This document shows, one piece after another, positions 18,251 through 27,190 of a stretch of 57,987 bases of DNA (the first letter of the stretch is position 1; each line of letters opens with the position of its first letter). The stretch covers positions 1 to 57,987 of the forward strand of contig NZ_UPZP01000002.1 of the NCBI RefSeq assembly GCF_900538805.1. The letters run 5' to 3'. This stretch comes from an uncultured Dialister sp. GTDB taxonomy: Bacteria; Bacillota; Negativicutes; Veillonellales; Dialisteraceae. Below the pieces are notes generated by a model. It made no database searches. It saw nothing but the letters and a program-made list of their open reading frames with translations, and had not been told where the DNA came from. The translations under genes and the position numbers were made by a program.

Positions 18251-19114
18251 TTAGCTTTCCTGTAAGTTCCTATAGGAAATGAGCTGTATCTTCCTTTCTT
18301 CCAAAACCTTCCGCACGCTGGCGGAGGTCAAACTTTTCAATTCTTCTTCCCCTTCATAGCCCCAGTGGAATGTTTCTTCCATGGCTTCTCTATCGGCTGA
18401 AGGATGGCACATAAATTCCGTTACCCCATCTTCTACCCTTCCCAGGATAAAAATCATGCGGTTTTCATAGAAATGACCGCCGTACATCATCCCCCAGAAA
18501 TGGTCATTGGTTCGTATGCCCGCCTTTTTCAGCGCCTTTCTGTGACTTCTGGCCATCAGGGAAAGGCCGTTCTTGGCGGCAAAACGGAAAAGACCACCCG
18601 GCGTGGGACTGAACCCGAACAGAACCTTTTCATCAGGCACCCGCATACAGGGAATATGATATTTCTTTGCAAGGGTCAGGGTAATCGGGAAGAAATGGTT
18701 CCACATGTGCATGTGCTGATGTCCGTCTATGTGGGTCACCGGAAGTCCGGTATCCAGGATTTTCCGAATCTGGGCATCCCATTCACGGTACACGTCATCC
18801 ATGCGGATACGTCCCTTTAAATCTCGCTGGATGAGATCCATATAATTGCTGCACAGGCGGCCGCCCTCCCAGGTAAGGGACGGCACCTCTTCCGGTGGAA
18901 GAACGGTTTCCAGTCCCCCCACCAGGGTCAGATGGATACCGATTCCGACACCCTTCATGTCTCCTGCCAGTTTCACCGCTTCATCAAAAGCACGGCCTCC
19001 TGCCATAAGGGAAGTACTTGTCAGAATGCCTGACTCAAAGCCCCGGCAGACGGCGCGGTTCACCGCTTCATGGATACCAAAATCATCGGCATTTACAATC
19101 AATTTTTTAGCCAT
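18251..19114 (-). CDS. YdjC/ChbG-family carbohydrate deacetylase
   Basis: A 287-residue predicted metal-dependent deacetylase. NADDFG near the N-terminus, THIDGHQHMHMWN in the middle and the C-terminal CHPSAD are the metal-binding and catalytic blocks of the family, which includes ChbG (diacetylchitobiose) and HpnK. I chose the ATG at 19114 over an in-frame TTG at 19120. It sits between LPS-heptose genes and threonine genes, so the substrate could be an N-acetylated envelope sugar, but nothing in the sequence settles this. Confidence 0.82.
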   Translation of the reverse strand: MAKKLIVNADDFGIHEAVNRAVCRGFESGILTSTSLMAGGRAFDEAVKLAGDMKGVGIGIHLTLVGGLETVLPPEEVPSLTWEGGRLCSNYMDLIQRDLKGRIRMDDVYREWDAQIRKILDTGLPVTHIDGHQHMHMWNHFFPITLTLAKKYHIPCMRVPDEKVLFGFSPTPGGLFRFAAKNGLSLMARSHRKALKKAGIRTNDHFWGMMYGGHFYENRMIFILGRVEDGVTEFMCHPSADREAMEETFHWGYEGEEELKSLTSASVRKVLEERKIQLISYRNLQES

Positions 19115-19222
19115 AATCAACCTATAACCTCTTATGGAAGAAATGTTTTCATTATCGGGGGGATAAACGGCAGGAAAACGACGTTTCCATTTTCAAAACA
19201 AGGCATCCCCTGCGAAAAATCG

Positions 19223-20014
19223 TCATCCATTGATGAAATGAAACAGAATCACCGCAGATGCAATGGACACATTCAGTGATTCCACATGGCCAGGCAGAGG
19301 GATATACAAATTCTCATCGGTCAGGGAAAGAATGTCTTCCCGAATACCATTTCCTTCATTGCCGAAGATAAAAACAGCCTGGTCCAAAGCGCCGATTTCC
19401 TTATAAGGTCTGGCATTTTTCAAAGCTGTTCCGTAAAAAGGAAGACCCGACGCCTCTTTCCATTCATTCAGGAAAGGAATATCTGCGTGTTCATAAACAG
19501 GCAGCCTTAGAATGCTGCCCATGGAACTGCGGACCACCTTTTCTGCATATATGTCGGTGCATCCCTCTGTGAGAATGAGTCCCTTCACTCCTGCTGCGGC
19601 GCAGGTGCGAAGGATGGTGCCCATATTTCCCGGGTCCTGCACAGAGTCAAGAACCACATAGTACCCCTTCAGGGGATGCAGGAGCTCCGACAAATCATGC
19701 TGCTGCTTCCTGCAGAGAAGAAGGATTCCCTGGCCGTGTTCAGTGCCGGAAATCAGATTCATCATTTCCTCATCCACCGAAAGGAAAAGCCAGTGAAGTC
19801 TTTCACCTTCTACAGTAATCTTCTCCAGCACATCATCAGAAAAACGGCCATCCTCCACAAAACAGATGCAGTCCTTCACCTGCTGCTCAAGCACATCCGT
19901 CGTGCCGCGAAAACCTTCCAGCAGGAAAAGGCCCTCCTTATCTCTCCACTTTCTCTGCTTCAGACGGAGAGCACATTTAATCCACCGGTTGCTCCGGCTG
20001 GTAATATGTTCCAT
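19223..20014 (-). CDS. TrmH/SpoU-family RNA 2'-O-methyltransferase
   Basis: A 263-residue SPOUT enzyme using S-adenosylmethionine. All three motifs are present: motif 1 in SVQDPGNMGTILRT, motif 2 in IFGNEGNGI, and motif 3 in IPLPGHVESLNVSIA. The N-terminal ~95 residues resemble the substrate-binding domain of rRNA methylases such as RlmB or YsgA; the target (rRNA or tRNA) cannot be told. AGAGGA precedes the ATG, which lies 38 nt inside the end of the glycosyltransferase gene. Confidence 0.88.
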   Translation of the reverse strand: MEHITSRSNRWIKCALRLKQRKWRDKEGLFLLEGFRGTTDVLEQQVKDCICFVEDGRFSDDVLEKITVEGERLHWLFLSVDEEMMNLISGTEHGQGILLLCRKQQHDLSELLHPLKGYYVVLDSVQDPGNMGTILRTCAAAGVKGLILTEGCTDIYAEKVVRSSMGSILRLPVYEHADIPFLNEWKEASGLPFYGTALKNARPYKEIGALDQAVFIFGNEGNGIREDILSLTDENLYIPLPGHVESLNVSIASAVILFHFING

Positions 20015-21020
20015 GATGATCCTCTATATCCGATTCCAATACTTCTAAAGCCTTCTGTAAAACCTTTTCCACCGGAATGGTATCCATGCGGCATTCCTTC
20101 GTACCGGGATGGTCCGCCATAATCACATGACTGTCCGGATTGCCGTAGGGGCCGCTTCTATCAGGAAGGGTAGGCCCGAAAAGGGCAATAATCGGTGTAT
20201 GCACCGCATTGGCAATGTGAAGAGGCCCTGTATCACTTGAAATATGAAGGGACGCCAGCCTTTCAAGGGCAGCCAGCTGAAGCAGGTTAGTCCTGCCCAT
20301 AAGATTCACCGTACAGGGAGACGGAGACATGTCTTTAATCCGGTTTCCCATGTCCATTTCCCCTGCCGTGCCGGAAATGACATTATAAATGCCATGATCC
20401 GAAAGAGCAGCCGCCAGCTCTCCCCAGTAGGAAATGGGCCACTTCTTTGCCTCTCCCCTGGTTCCCGGCACCAGGACCACATAGGGACCACTGATGCCTT
20501 CCTTCTTAAGAAGAGCCTTCACCTGGGAAAGCTCTTCTTTATAATCATGAATAGGAAATTCAATTTCCCGGACATCACAGCCAAGGTAGCGCATCACATC
20601 CAGGAGCTGTTCAATAATATGTCCCTTTTTATGGGGGCCTGCAATAGGACGGCTGGCAAGGAAGCTTCCTTCCCTTCCGTCCTGGTAGCCGATTCGCTCG
20701 CTGCAGCCGGAAAGAAAGGAAATAATTCCGCTCTTTGCAATCATCTGCAGATCAATGACCAGGTCAAAATGACGGGACTTGAGGTCCCGATGCACTTTCC
20801 TCAGGTAAGAAATCTGGCGGATACGCTTCCTGTCAACCAGGTAGATTTCGTCAATCCAGGGTTTGCCGGGAAGAATACCTGCAAAGGCCGGATGTACCGC
20901 CCAGGTAATCCGGGCCTTGGGATATGCCTTCCTCAACACATAGAGGGAAGGCAGGGCATGAATAATATCGCCCAGGGAACTCATTTTTATAATCAGAATA
21001 TTTTTATAGTCTTTTTTCAT
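19977..21020 (-). CDS. Glycosyltransferase family 9, heptosyltransferase-like
   Basis: A 347-residue GT9 enzyme that probably adds ADP-heptose to the LPS inner core. The N-terminus has the family pattern IKMSSLGDIIHALPSL, and the C-terminal half has the nucleotide-sugar block SSDTGPLHIANA followed by ALFGPT. It starts 1 nt after gmhB, whose product together with GmhA makes the heptose precursor; that context supports heptosyltransferase I (WaaC-like) over other GT9 members. It overlaps the methyltransferase gene by 38 nt. The presence of these genes is strong evidence for an outer membrane. Confidence 0.87.
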   Translation of the reverse strand: MKKDYKNILIIKMSSLGDIIHALPSLYVLRKAYPKARITWAVHPAFAGILPGKPWIDEIYLVDRKRIRQISYLRKVHRDLKSRHFDLVIDLQMIAKSGIISFLSGCSERIGYQDGREGSFLASRPIAGPHKKGHIIEQLLDVMRYLGCDVREIEFPIHDYKEELSQVKALLKKEGISGPYVVLVPGTRGEAKKWPISYWGELAAALSDHGIYNVISGTAGEMDMGNRIKDMSPSPCTVNLMGRTNLLQLAALERLASLHISSDTGPLHIANAVHTPIIALFGPTLPDRSGPYGNPDSHVIMADHPGTKECRMDTIPVEKVLQKALEVLESDIEDHHGTYYQPEQPVD

Positions 21021-21021
21021 C

Positions 21022-21534
21022 TTAATCCTTTACAGGAGGCAGCACTTTTCGGATAAAGGCATCCAAATTTCCGCCGGGGAAAAGATATCCTTTGATGCCG
21101 GCCCGTTTGGCTGCCTCTATATCTCGTTCTCCGTCGCCAAAAAGGAAACACCGCTCCCTCTCCAGGCCGTACTTGGACAGAGCCCGGAGAATCATACCCG
21201 GCGCCGGCTTCCTGCAGCTGCACACCTTGTTATAACGGGCAACGGGAGCACCCGGGAGATGGGGACAGTAGAAAAATTCCGTAATCTTTCCGCCGAATTT
21301 CATGATTTCTTCATTCATAGCTTCATGGAGGCGGATAACATCCTCTTCCCCATAGTAGCCCCGGGCCACGCCGCTCTGGTTGGTCACCACGAAAAGGAGC
21401 CAGCCTTCCTTTGTAAGGCGGGCTGCCGCTTCCCTGGCGCCTTCCACCCAACGGAGCTTGTCCATGGAATGGACGTAGCCGTCATCCTCATTAAGCACGC
21501 CATCCCGGTCGAAAAAAACAGCCTTTTTCTTCAT
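21022..21534 (-). CDS. gmhB: Heptose-1,7-bisphosphate 7-phosphatase
   Basis: A HAD-family phosphatase of 170 residues in ADP-heptose synthesis. The nucleophile motif FFDRDGVLN (Asp9, Asp11), motif II VVTNQSG and motif III/IV FGDGERDIEAA are present. The GmhB zinc site is visible as YCPHLPG followed by VCSCRKP. It overlaps gmhA by 4 nt. HisB-type histidinol phosphatase is an alternative in this family, but the gmhA neighbour favours GmhB. Confidence 0.92.
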   Translation of the reverse strand: MKKKAVFFDRDGVLNEDDGYVHSMDKLRWVEGAREAAARLTKEGWLLFVVTNQSGVARGYYGEEDVIRLHEAMNEEIMKFGGKITEFFYCPHLPGAPVARYNKVCSCRKPAPGMILRALSKYGLERERCFLFGDGERDIEAAKRAGIKGYLFPGGNLDAFIRKVLPPVKD

Positions 21535-22103
21535 CGTTTCCAGTCCAGATCATCAATGAGCTGACAGATAATATGGGCCGCAAGCATGTGGATTTCCTGA
21601 ATTCTGGCAGTCACATCATCTGGCACCACCAGCACACTGTCACAGAGGGACACCATGGCCCCTCCCGTTTTTCCGGTGGAACCTATGGTAACAAGTTCTT
21701 TTTCACGAGCCATTTTCAGCGCTTCATTCACATTCCTGCTGTTTCCGCTGGTGGAAATACCCCAGAGCACATCTCCTTTGTTTCCCAGTCCCTCAACCTG
21801 TCTGGCAAAGACGGAATCGTAGTTGTAATCGTTGGCCACCGCCGTCAGGATGGATGTATCGGTGGTAAGGGCAATGGAAGGAAGGGATATCCTTTCATTA
21901 TGAAAACGGCCTACGAACTCTGCCGCTATATGCTGTGCATCGGCAGCGCTGCCGCCATTGCCACAGATGAGGATTTTATGTCCCTCAGAAAGAGCCTTCC
22001 TGCAGATTTCCGCCATATCAAGAATGACGGGGAAAAGGGCCCTGCTCTTTTGGAGCACCTTTTCATGGTCGTTGAATATGGATTCTATGGTTTCAATGTT
22101 CAT
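21531..22103 (-). CDS. gmhA: Sedoheptulose-7-phosphate isomerase
   Basis: A SIS-domain isomerase of 190 residues that makes D-glycero-D-manno-heptose 7-phosphate, the first step to LPS heptose. CGNGGSAADAQHIAAEFVGR and ISTSGNSRNV are the sugar-phosphate-binding blocks, and EIHMLAAHIICQ contains the catalytic Glu/His region. AAGGAGG precedes the ATG. It overlaps nrdR by 11 nt. Its substrate is produced by transketolase, also encoded in this window in split form. Confidence 0.94.
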   Translation of the reverse strand: MNIETIESIFNDHEKVLQKSRALFPVILDMAEICRKALSEGHKILICGNGGSAADAQHIAAEFVGRFHNERISLPSIALTTDTSILTAVANDYNYDSVFARQVEGLGNKGDVLWGISTSGNSRNVNEALKMAREKELVTIGSTGKTGGAMVSLCDSVLVVPDDVTARIQEIHMLAAHIICQLIDDLDWKR

Positions 22104-22599
22104 TCTTATCCTCCTTTTCCGGAGAAACGGAATACACCTTTTCTTTATGATTTTTCATGAGCGTTTCCAGTTCACTCATAAAGCTTCCGATGTCCTTGAA
22201 TTCCCGGTACACCGAAGCGAAACGGACATAGGCCACCTGGTCAAGATTTTTGAGTTCATTCATTACCAGATTGCCTATTTCTACGGAAGACACTTCCTGC
22301 TTCAGTTCATTGCGGATTTTCTTTTCCACCCGGTTCACAATATCTTCAATCTGGGCGGAGGAAATATTCCTCTTTTCGCAGGCGCGGATGAGTCCGCTTC
22401 TCAGCTTGCTGCGGTCAAAAAGTTCACGGCTGCCGTTTTTCTTAATGACACGGATAGGAACCTGCTCTACCGTTTCATAGGTGGTAAAGCGCCGTCCACA
22501 GGAAAGGCACTGACGCCGGCGGCGGATGGAAGCACCGTCATCGGTGTCTCTGGAGTCTGTTACCTTTGTATCGGGACTGCTGCAATATGGACATTTCAT
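22093..22599 (-). CDS. nrdR: Ribonucleotide reductase repressor NrdR
   Basis: A 168-residue transcription factor with an N-terminal zinc ribbon (Cys3, Cys6, Cys31, Cys34) and an ATP-cone domain, which represses nrd genes according to dATP/ATP. The true start is the ATG at 22599 with AAGGAG upstream; the frame is open to 22731, but that part overlaps the ftsZ terminator and lacks homology. It is the first gene of the unit running to thrB. No nrd gene is in the window. Confidence 0.95.
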   Translation of the reverse strand: MKCPYCSSPDTKVTDSRDTDDGASIRRRRQCLSCGRRFTTYETVEQVPIRVIKKNGSRELFDRSKLRSGLIRACEKRNISSAQIEDIVNRVEKKIRNELKQEVSSVEIGNLVMNELKNLDQVAYVRFASVYREFKDIGSFMSELETLMKNHKEKVYSVSPEKEDKNEH

Positions 22600-22677
22600 A
22601 ATTTTTCTCCTTGGCAGGATGGAAACAGGGAAGGAGGAATACCGCTTTAAAGAAGCATCCGCTTTCCCAAATCGGAA

Positions 22678-22714
22678 GAAAAAGCCACACTGCAGCTGCG
22701 GTGTGGCTTTCTGT
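22678..22714 (-). terminator. Intrinsic terminator after ftsZ
   Basis: AAGCCACAC (22682-22690) pairs with GTGTGGCTT (22701-22709), and on the minus strand CTTTTTC follows. It closes the division cluster about 97 nt after the ftsZ stop and precedes nrdR. Confidence 0.8.
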
Positions 22715-22810
22715 GAAATCGGCTGTCCCATTGGCGGACCTCTCCTCTGCCATATACATGCATCAATCCAGCCCGGGACTGTAAGAAGTAAAGCTCCTTT
22801 GCAGAAGTTA

Positions 22811-23845
22811 TTACTTTCTCAGAAATTCAGGAACCGCGATGCCGGTTGCCGGACGTACGGCATTGCTGAAGCGGTTGCCGCCGGCAGGAGCAGGAGATTT
22901 CTTCTTGTCGCCGAATCCGGTGGCAATCACGGTAATCTTCACTGTATCATTATCCAAATCCGGGTCTACAGACGTGCCCCAGATGATGTTTGCATCGGGA
23001 TCGGCAGCTTCTGTAATAATCTGGGAAGCTTCGTTGATTTCAAAGAGGCCCAGGTCTTCGTTGCCGGTAATATTGATGATGATGCCTTTTGCACCTTCAA
23101 TGCTTCTTTCAAGAAGCGGGCTGTTGATGGCCATGGTAGCTGCATCGCTGGCACGGTTGTCGCCGGTGCCGATGCCGATACCCATGAGGGCGTCGCCCTG
23201 ATCGCTCATAATGGTTCTTACGTCAGCAAAATCCAGGTTGATAATGCCCGGTACGGTAATCAGGTCGGAAATACCCTGGATTCCCTGACGAAGAACATCA
23301 TCGGCTGTCTTGAAAGCGTCCTTAATGGAAGTTTTCTTATCAATAATGCTCATCAGTTTGTCGTTTGGAACCACAAGAATGGCGTCCACATTCTGCTTCA
23401 GTCTTTCAATGCCTTCTGCCGCATTCTTGGCTCTTACTTTGCCTTCAAAGCTGAAAGGTTTGGTAACAACGGCAATGGTCAGTGCGCCCAGTTCACGAGC
23501 ACACTGTGCTGCTACAGGAGCCGCACCGGTGCCGGTACCGCCGCCCATGCCGGCCGTAACGAATACCATGTCTGCGCCGGTTAATGCTTTTGTCAGGTCT
23601 TCTCTGGATTCTTCAGCCGCCTGTTCCCCCACTTCCGGTTTAGCACCGGCGCCAAGGCCCTTGGTCAGCTTTTCACCAATCTGGATTTTGGTTTCTGCTT
23701 CAGACTTGTTCAGTACCTGCAGTTCTGTATTTACAGCGATGAATTCAACGCCCTTCACTTCTTCATCAATCATGCGGTTGACTGCGTTATTTCCGCCGCC
23801 GCCTACACCAATGACTTTAATTTTAGCAATTTCAGACTGTTCCAT
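22811..23845 (-). CDS. ftsZ: Cell division protein FtsZ
   Basis: The tubulin-like GTPase that forms the Z ring, 344 residues from the ATG at 23845. AAAGGAGGAG lies at the right distance upstream; the frame is open to 23932, but no ribosome site supports that. The GTP-binding signature GGGTGTGAAP is at 101-110 and the T7 loop NLDFADVRTI is present. The C-terminal peptide IAVPEFLRK is the conserved binding site for FtsA/SepF/ZipA-type partners. It follows ftsQ by about 150 nt, where -10-like sequences (TACAAT, TAAGAT at about 23930-23945) hint at a dedicated promoter. ftsA, the usual neighbour, is absent. Confidence 0.97.
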   Translation of the reverse strand: MEQSEIAKIKVIGVGGGGNNAVNRMIDEEVKGVEFIAVNTELQVLNKSEAETKIQIGEKLTKGLGAGAKPEVGEQAAEESREDLTKALTGADMVFVTAGMGGGTGTGAAPVAAQCARELGALTIAVVTKPFSFEGKVRAKNAAEGIERLKQNVDAILVVPNDKLMSIIDKKTSIKDAFKTADDVLRQGIQGISDLITVPGIINLDFADVRTIMSDQGDALMGIGIGTGDNRASDAATMAINSPLLERSIEGAKGIIINITGNEDLGLFEINEASQIITEAADPDANIIWGTSVDPDLDNDTVKITVIATGFGDKKKSPAPAGGNRFSNAVRPATGIAVPEFLRK

Positions 23846-23999
23846 GTTCGCTCCTCCTTTAGGATCCTCTGCGTCATGAGATTGACTTATTTTTTCATTA
23901 TTCATTTTGGCAGTCATCTTCTTATCAATCATATCTTACATTGTACAATACTTTGCACAAGTTCGCTACAGTTATCAATGGAATAAGAAAGAATTTTAT

Positions 24000-24851
24000 T
24001 TATTTTTTCAGCTTTATAAAAGGCGAGGCTAAATTGGCGTCCAGATATTCCACGGAAAGCCCTCTCGCCTTTACATCGCCCACCATATTTTCCGCCAGGC
24101 GGGCCTGGCCGGCCATGTCTGTGCCGCTGCCAAGCTTCACCGTAATGCCGTCCCTGGTATAGGCCTTGATGTCATCAGGATTTCCGATATTGATTTCAGA
24201 AAATACCCGAAGCCCCTCAGGAGACAGATGGTTCAGGAAATCCAGGGCCGGATCCAGCTCACCGCCGGCCGCCGAATCACCAAGAAGCATATTCCCCAGC
24301 CTTTTTCCCGTAATGAGCGGTACATTCACCTTTTTGATGGACTGGGCAGAATCCATGACCACCCCGTCCTTGTCGAGAAACACGTAGCCGAATTCATCCT
24401 GCACAATGGCCAGGGGAATACGGTCAGTCACATTGACTTCAAGGACGAAGGGAAAACGGCGGCTCACGGACACGGAAGCCACCCGTATATCTTTGGAAAG
24501 CCGTTCTTCCAGATTGGAAGAGCTGACCTGCAGCACATTCACAGGCTGGCGAATCTGTCCTTCAAAAATCACATCATCCGTAGTCAGTACTTCCGTCCCC
24601 TGAAGGTCTATGTACCCCAGAGGAATGGGAAGAAAGAAAAGGGACAGCCCAATCACCGCAAGAACGCCAAGACCTCCGGCTGCATAGGCCTTTCCCTTGA
24701 GGCGGGGCCGCCTTGGACTTTCCCTGAGTTTCTTCTTTTCCGGAGGTGCAGGAGGGGTCTCCGTTTTTTGTATCGGCGGCTCTTCTGCCGGCGGGCTCAC
24801 CTGCCCATGCTGCTCCTTCAGAAAATCATTAAAACTTTTAAAATTATCCAT
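24000..24851 (-). CDS. ftsQ: Cell division protein FtsQ/DivIB
   Basis: A bitopic division protein of 283 residues. A cytoplasmic Pro/Glu/Lys-rich tail (1-50) is followed by one transmembrane segment (about 55-75) and an extracytoplasmic POTRA domain beginning IDLQGTEVLTTDDV, then the FtsQ/DivIB domain with RRFPFVLEVNVTDRIPLA. It bridges FtsL/DivIC to the septal synthase. It lies between ddl (12-nt gap) and ftsZ, the conserved place. The ribosome site is weak. Confidence 0.9.
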   Translation of the reverse strand: MDNFKSFNDFLKEQHGQVSPPAEEPPIQKTETPPAPPEKKKLRESPRRPRLKGKAYAAGGLGVLAVIGLSLFFLPIPLGYIDLQGTEVLTTDDVIFEGQIRQPVNVLQVSSSNLEERLSKDIRVASVSVSRRFPFVLEVNVTDRIPLAIVQDEFGYVFLDKDGVVMDSAQSIKKVNVPLITGKRLGNMLLGDSAAGGELDPALDFLNHLSPEGLRVFSEINIGNPDDIKAYTRDGITVKLGSGTDMAGQARLAENMVGDVKARGLSVEYLDANLASPFIKLKK

Positions 24852-24863
24852 AGCTACGACCTG

Positions 24864-25799
24864 TCAGACTTTATCAAGGCCAGCTTCCATCAGTATCATT
24901 TCACAGAGTCTCGGGAAGGAAATTCCCTTTGCAGCAGCAGCCTTGGGTACAAGACTGGTAGCAGTCATACCGGGAATGGAATTGGCTTCCAGTACGAATG
25001 GATTGCCGTCTTTGTCTGTTTTGAAATCAAAGCGCACCGCACCGCTGCATTCGCAGATACGGTAGCCCTTTTCGGCGATACGGCTCATGGAGAGGGCCAG
25101 CTTATCAGGAATGGGAGCGGGCACGATGTAGTCCGTAGCTCCCTTGGTATATTTGGAATGGTAATCATACTGTCCCGAATGGGGGCAGATCTGAATGACA
25201 GGAAGAGCTTTGCCGTCAATGACGGAAACCGTAAATTCGCCGCCTGCCAGATAATCTTCCGCCAGAATGCGTCCTTCCACTTTGAAAACCCTATCCACCG
25301 CTGCCGGCAGATCTTCCACTTTCTTTACGATTTCAATGCCGATGGTGGAACCTTCGCAGGCCGGTTTCAGCACCACCGGAAAGGAAAATTCAGAAAGAAT
25401 GCCGGAAATAACCTTGTCCTTCCCGTCTTTCAAAAAATAGGGATGGGAATGGGCCATGGGCAGTCCTGCCTGCTTGAATAGGTGGCTGCTCATGATTTTA
25501 TCCATGGTAATGGCAGAGGAAGTGACGCCGGAGCCGGTATAGGGAATCCTGGCCAGTTCCAGAACGCTCTGGATAGTGCCGTCTTCTCCGTACTTTCCGT
25601 GAAGGGCGATAAACACCACTTCTGCTCCCGCTTCCTTCAGCTTTTCCACCACATGGTGGGGATCATATTCCATGGGAATCACATGATAGCCGATGGATGC
25701 CAGCGCCTCGGCAATGGCGGTACCTGTATTTCTGGAAACTTCCGCTTCCGTAGATGGGCCGCCCATAAGAACGACTACTTTTGTTTCTTTACTTATCAC
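24864..25799 (-). CDS. ddl: D-alanine--D-alanine ligase
   Basis: An ATP-grasp ligase of 311 residues making D-Ala-D-Ala for the peptidoglycan stem. LMGGPSTEAEVS at the N-terminus, KPACEGSTIGIE in the ATP-grasp region and EANSIPGMTATSLVPKAA at the end are the family blocks. The start is a GTG at 25799, inside the end of murC (11-nt overlap), with AAGGGA upstream. murB often lies between murC and ddl but is absent here. Confidence 0.95.
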   Translation of the reverse strand: MISKETKVVVLMGGPSTEAEVSRNTGTAIAEALASIGYHVIPMEYDPHHVVEKLKEAGAEVVFIALHGKYGEDGTIQSVLELARIPYTGSGVTSSAITMDKIMSSHLFKQAGLPMAHSHPYFLKDGKDKVISGILSEFSFPVVLKPACEGSTIGIEIVKKVEDLPAAVDRVFKVEGRILAEDYLAGGEFTVSVIDGKALPVIQICPHSGQYDYHSKYTKGATDYIVPAPIPDKLALSMSRIAEKGYRICECSGAVRFDFKTDKDGNPFVLEANSIPGMTATSLVPKAAAAKGISFPRLCEMILMEAGLDKV

Positions 25800-27189
25800 T
25801 TGGCATTCCCTTTTCTTTCAATAATGCAATCAATTTTTCACTTACGCCGGTAATACTTCCGGCACCCATGGTAATCACCATATCGCCGGGACGGATGGAA
25901 TCATAAAGGGCATCAGCCACATCCCCCACCTTCTCCACATAGCGGATGTCCTTATGGGGAAGACGCGCCTTTACGGCATCCGGAATCAGATGGCCGTCCA
26001 CACCGGGAATCTTTTCTTCGCTGGCCGCATAAATGTCGGTGAAGAAAAGAATATCGGCATCATCGAAGGCTTCGGCGAATTCATCCTTCAAAAGTTTGGT
26101 ACGGGAATAACGGTGAGGCTGGAAGGCACAAATAATGCGATGGTCTCCAGTCTCCCTGGCCGCCTTCAAAGTTGCCTTGATTTCCGTGGGATGGTGGGCA
26201 TAGTCGTCCACAATCCAAAGGTCATCATTTCTGAATTTTGTTTCAAAGCGGCGCTTCACCCCATGGAAATGGGAAATGGCTTCAGCCGCTTTTTCAAAGG
26301 GAATCCCGCAGTACAAAGAGGCCGACAGGGCGCCCAGGGAATCCCGTACATTGTGGAGTCCCGGCACCTGGAGACGGACCGTGCCCAGCACCTTTCCGCC
26401 ACTTACTGCTTCATAGCAGAGGAAGCGGTTTTCGTATCTTGGGTTTACAGCCCGTATGTCCGCCTTTTCATCCAGTCCAAAGGTAATGACCTTCTTATGG
26501 ATGGAAGGAAGAATGGCCCGCACCCCTTCACTGTCAAGGCAGAGGAAGGCGGCACCATCATCGTAGGAAATATGGTTGACGAATTCTCCAAAGGCCTTTC
26601 GAATATTTTCCACGCTTCCGTAGTGGTCCAGGTGGTCATCTTCAATATTGGTCACCACGGTAATGTAGTTTCTAAATTTCAAAAAGGAACCGTCGCTTTC
26701 ATCGGCTTCGGCAATGACATAGTCCCCTTTGCCGCAGATGGAGTTCCCATGAATGTAATCCGCCGCTGCTCCCAGAACAATGGTGGGGTCCATGCGGGCT
26801 TCATAAAAAATCTGTCCCAGCATGCCGGAGGTCGTGGATTTTCCATGAGCACCGGCTACGGAGATGCCTTTTCCTGCCACAAGGAGGGCCGCCAGCACGT
26901 CGGAACGATGGAAAACGGGAATCCCCTTCTTTTCGGCTTCCAGAAGCTCCGGATTGTCTTTGGAAATGGCGGAGGAAATCACTACGCACCCTTCCCCCTT
27001 CACATGGGAAGCGTCATGGCCGATGTAAATGGAGGCGCCCCTTTTCCTGAAATCTGCAAGCATGGGGGAATCGGCCATGTCGGAACCGGAAACGGAATAT
27101 CCCTTTTCCAGAAGGATTTCAGCCAGGGCACGCATCCCCATGCCGCCGATACCGATAAAATGAAAATTTGTATATTCGTTAAGATTCAT
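25789..27189 (-). CDS. murC: UDP-N-acetylmuramate--L-alanine ligase
   Basis: The first Mur ligase, adding L-Ala to UDP-MurNAc; 466 residues from the ATG at 27189. GIGGMGMRALAEIL is the N-terminal dinucleotide-like fold, GAHGKSTTSGML the ATP loop and DDYAHHPTEIKATL the central-domain block. The start lies 1 nt after the murG stop with GGGAG upstream; the frame is open to 27276, but that extra part overlaps murG. Confidence 0.96.
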   Translation of the reverse strand: MNLNEYTNFHFIGIGGMGMRALAEILLEKGYSVSGSDMADSPMLADFRKRGASIYIGHDASHVKGEGCVVISSAISKDNPELLEAEKKGIPVFHRSDVLAALLVAGKGISVAGAHGKSTTSGMLGQIFYEARMDPTIVLGAAADYIHGNSICGKGDYVIAEADESDGSFLKFRNYITVVTNIEDDHLDHYGSVENIRKAFGEFVNHISYDDGAAFLCLDSEGVRAILPSIHKKVITFGLDEKADIRAVNPRYENRFLCYEAVSGGKVLGTVRLQVPGLHNVRDSLGALSASLYCGIPFEKAAEAISHFHGVKRRFETKFRNDDLWIVDDYAHHPTEIKATLKAARETGDHRIICAFQPHRYSRTKLLKDEFAEAFDDADILFFTDIYAASEEKIPGVDGHLIPDAVKARLPHKDIRYVEKVGDVADALYDSIRPGDMVITMGAGSITGVSEKLIALLKEKGMPSDK

Positions 27190-27190
27190 C

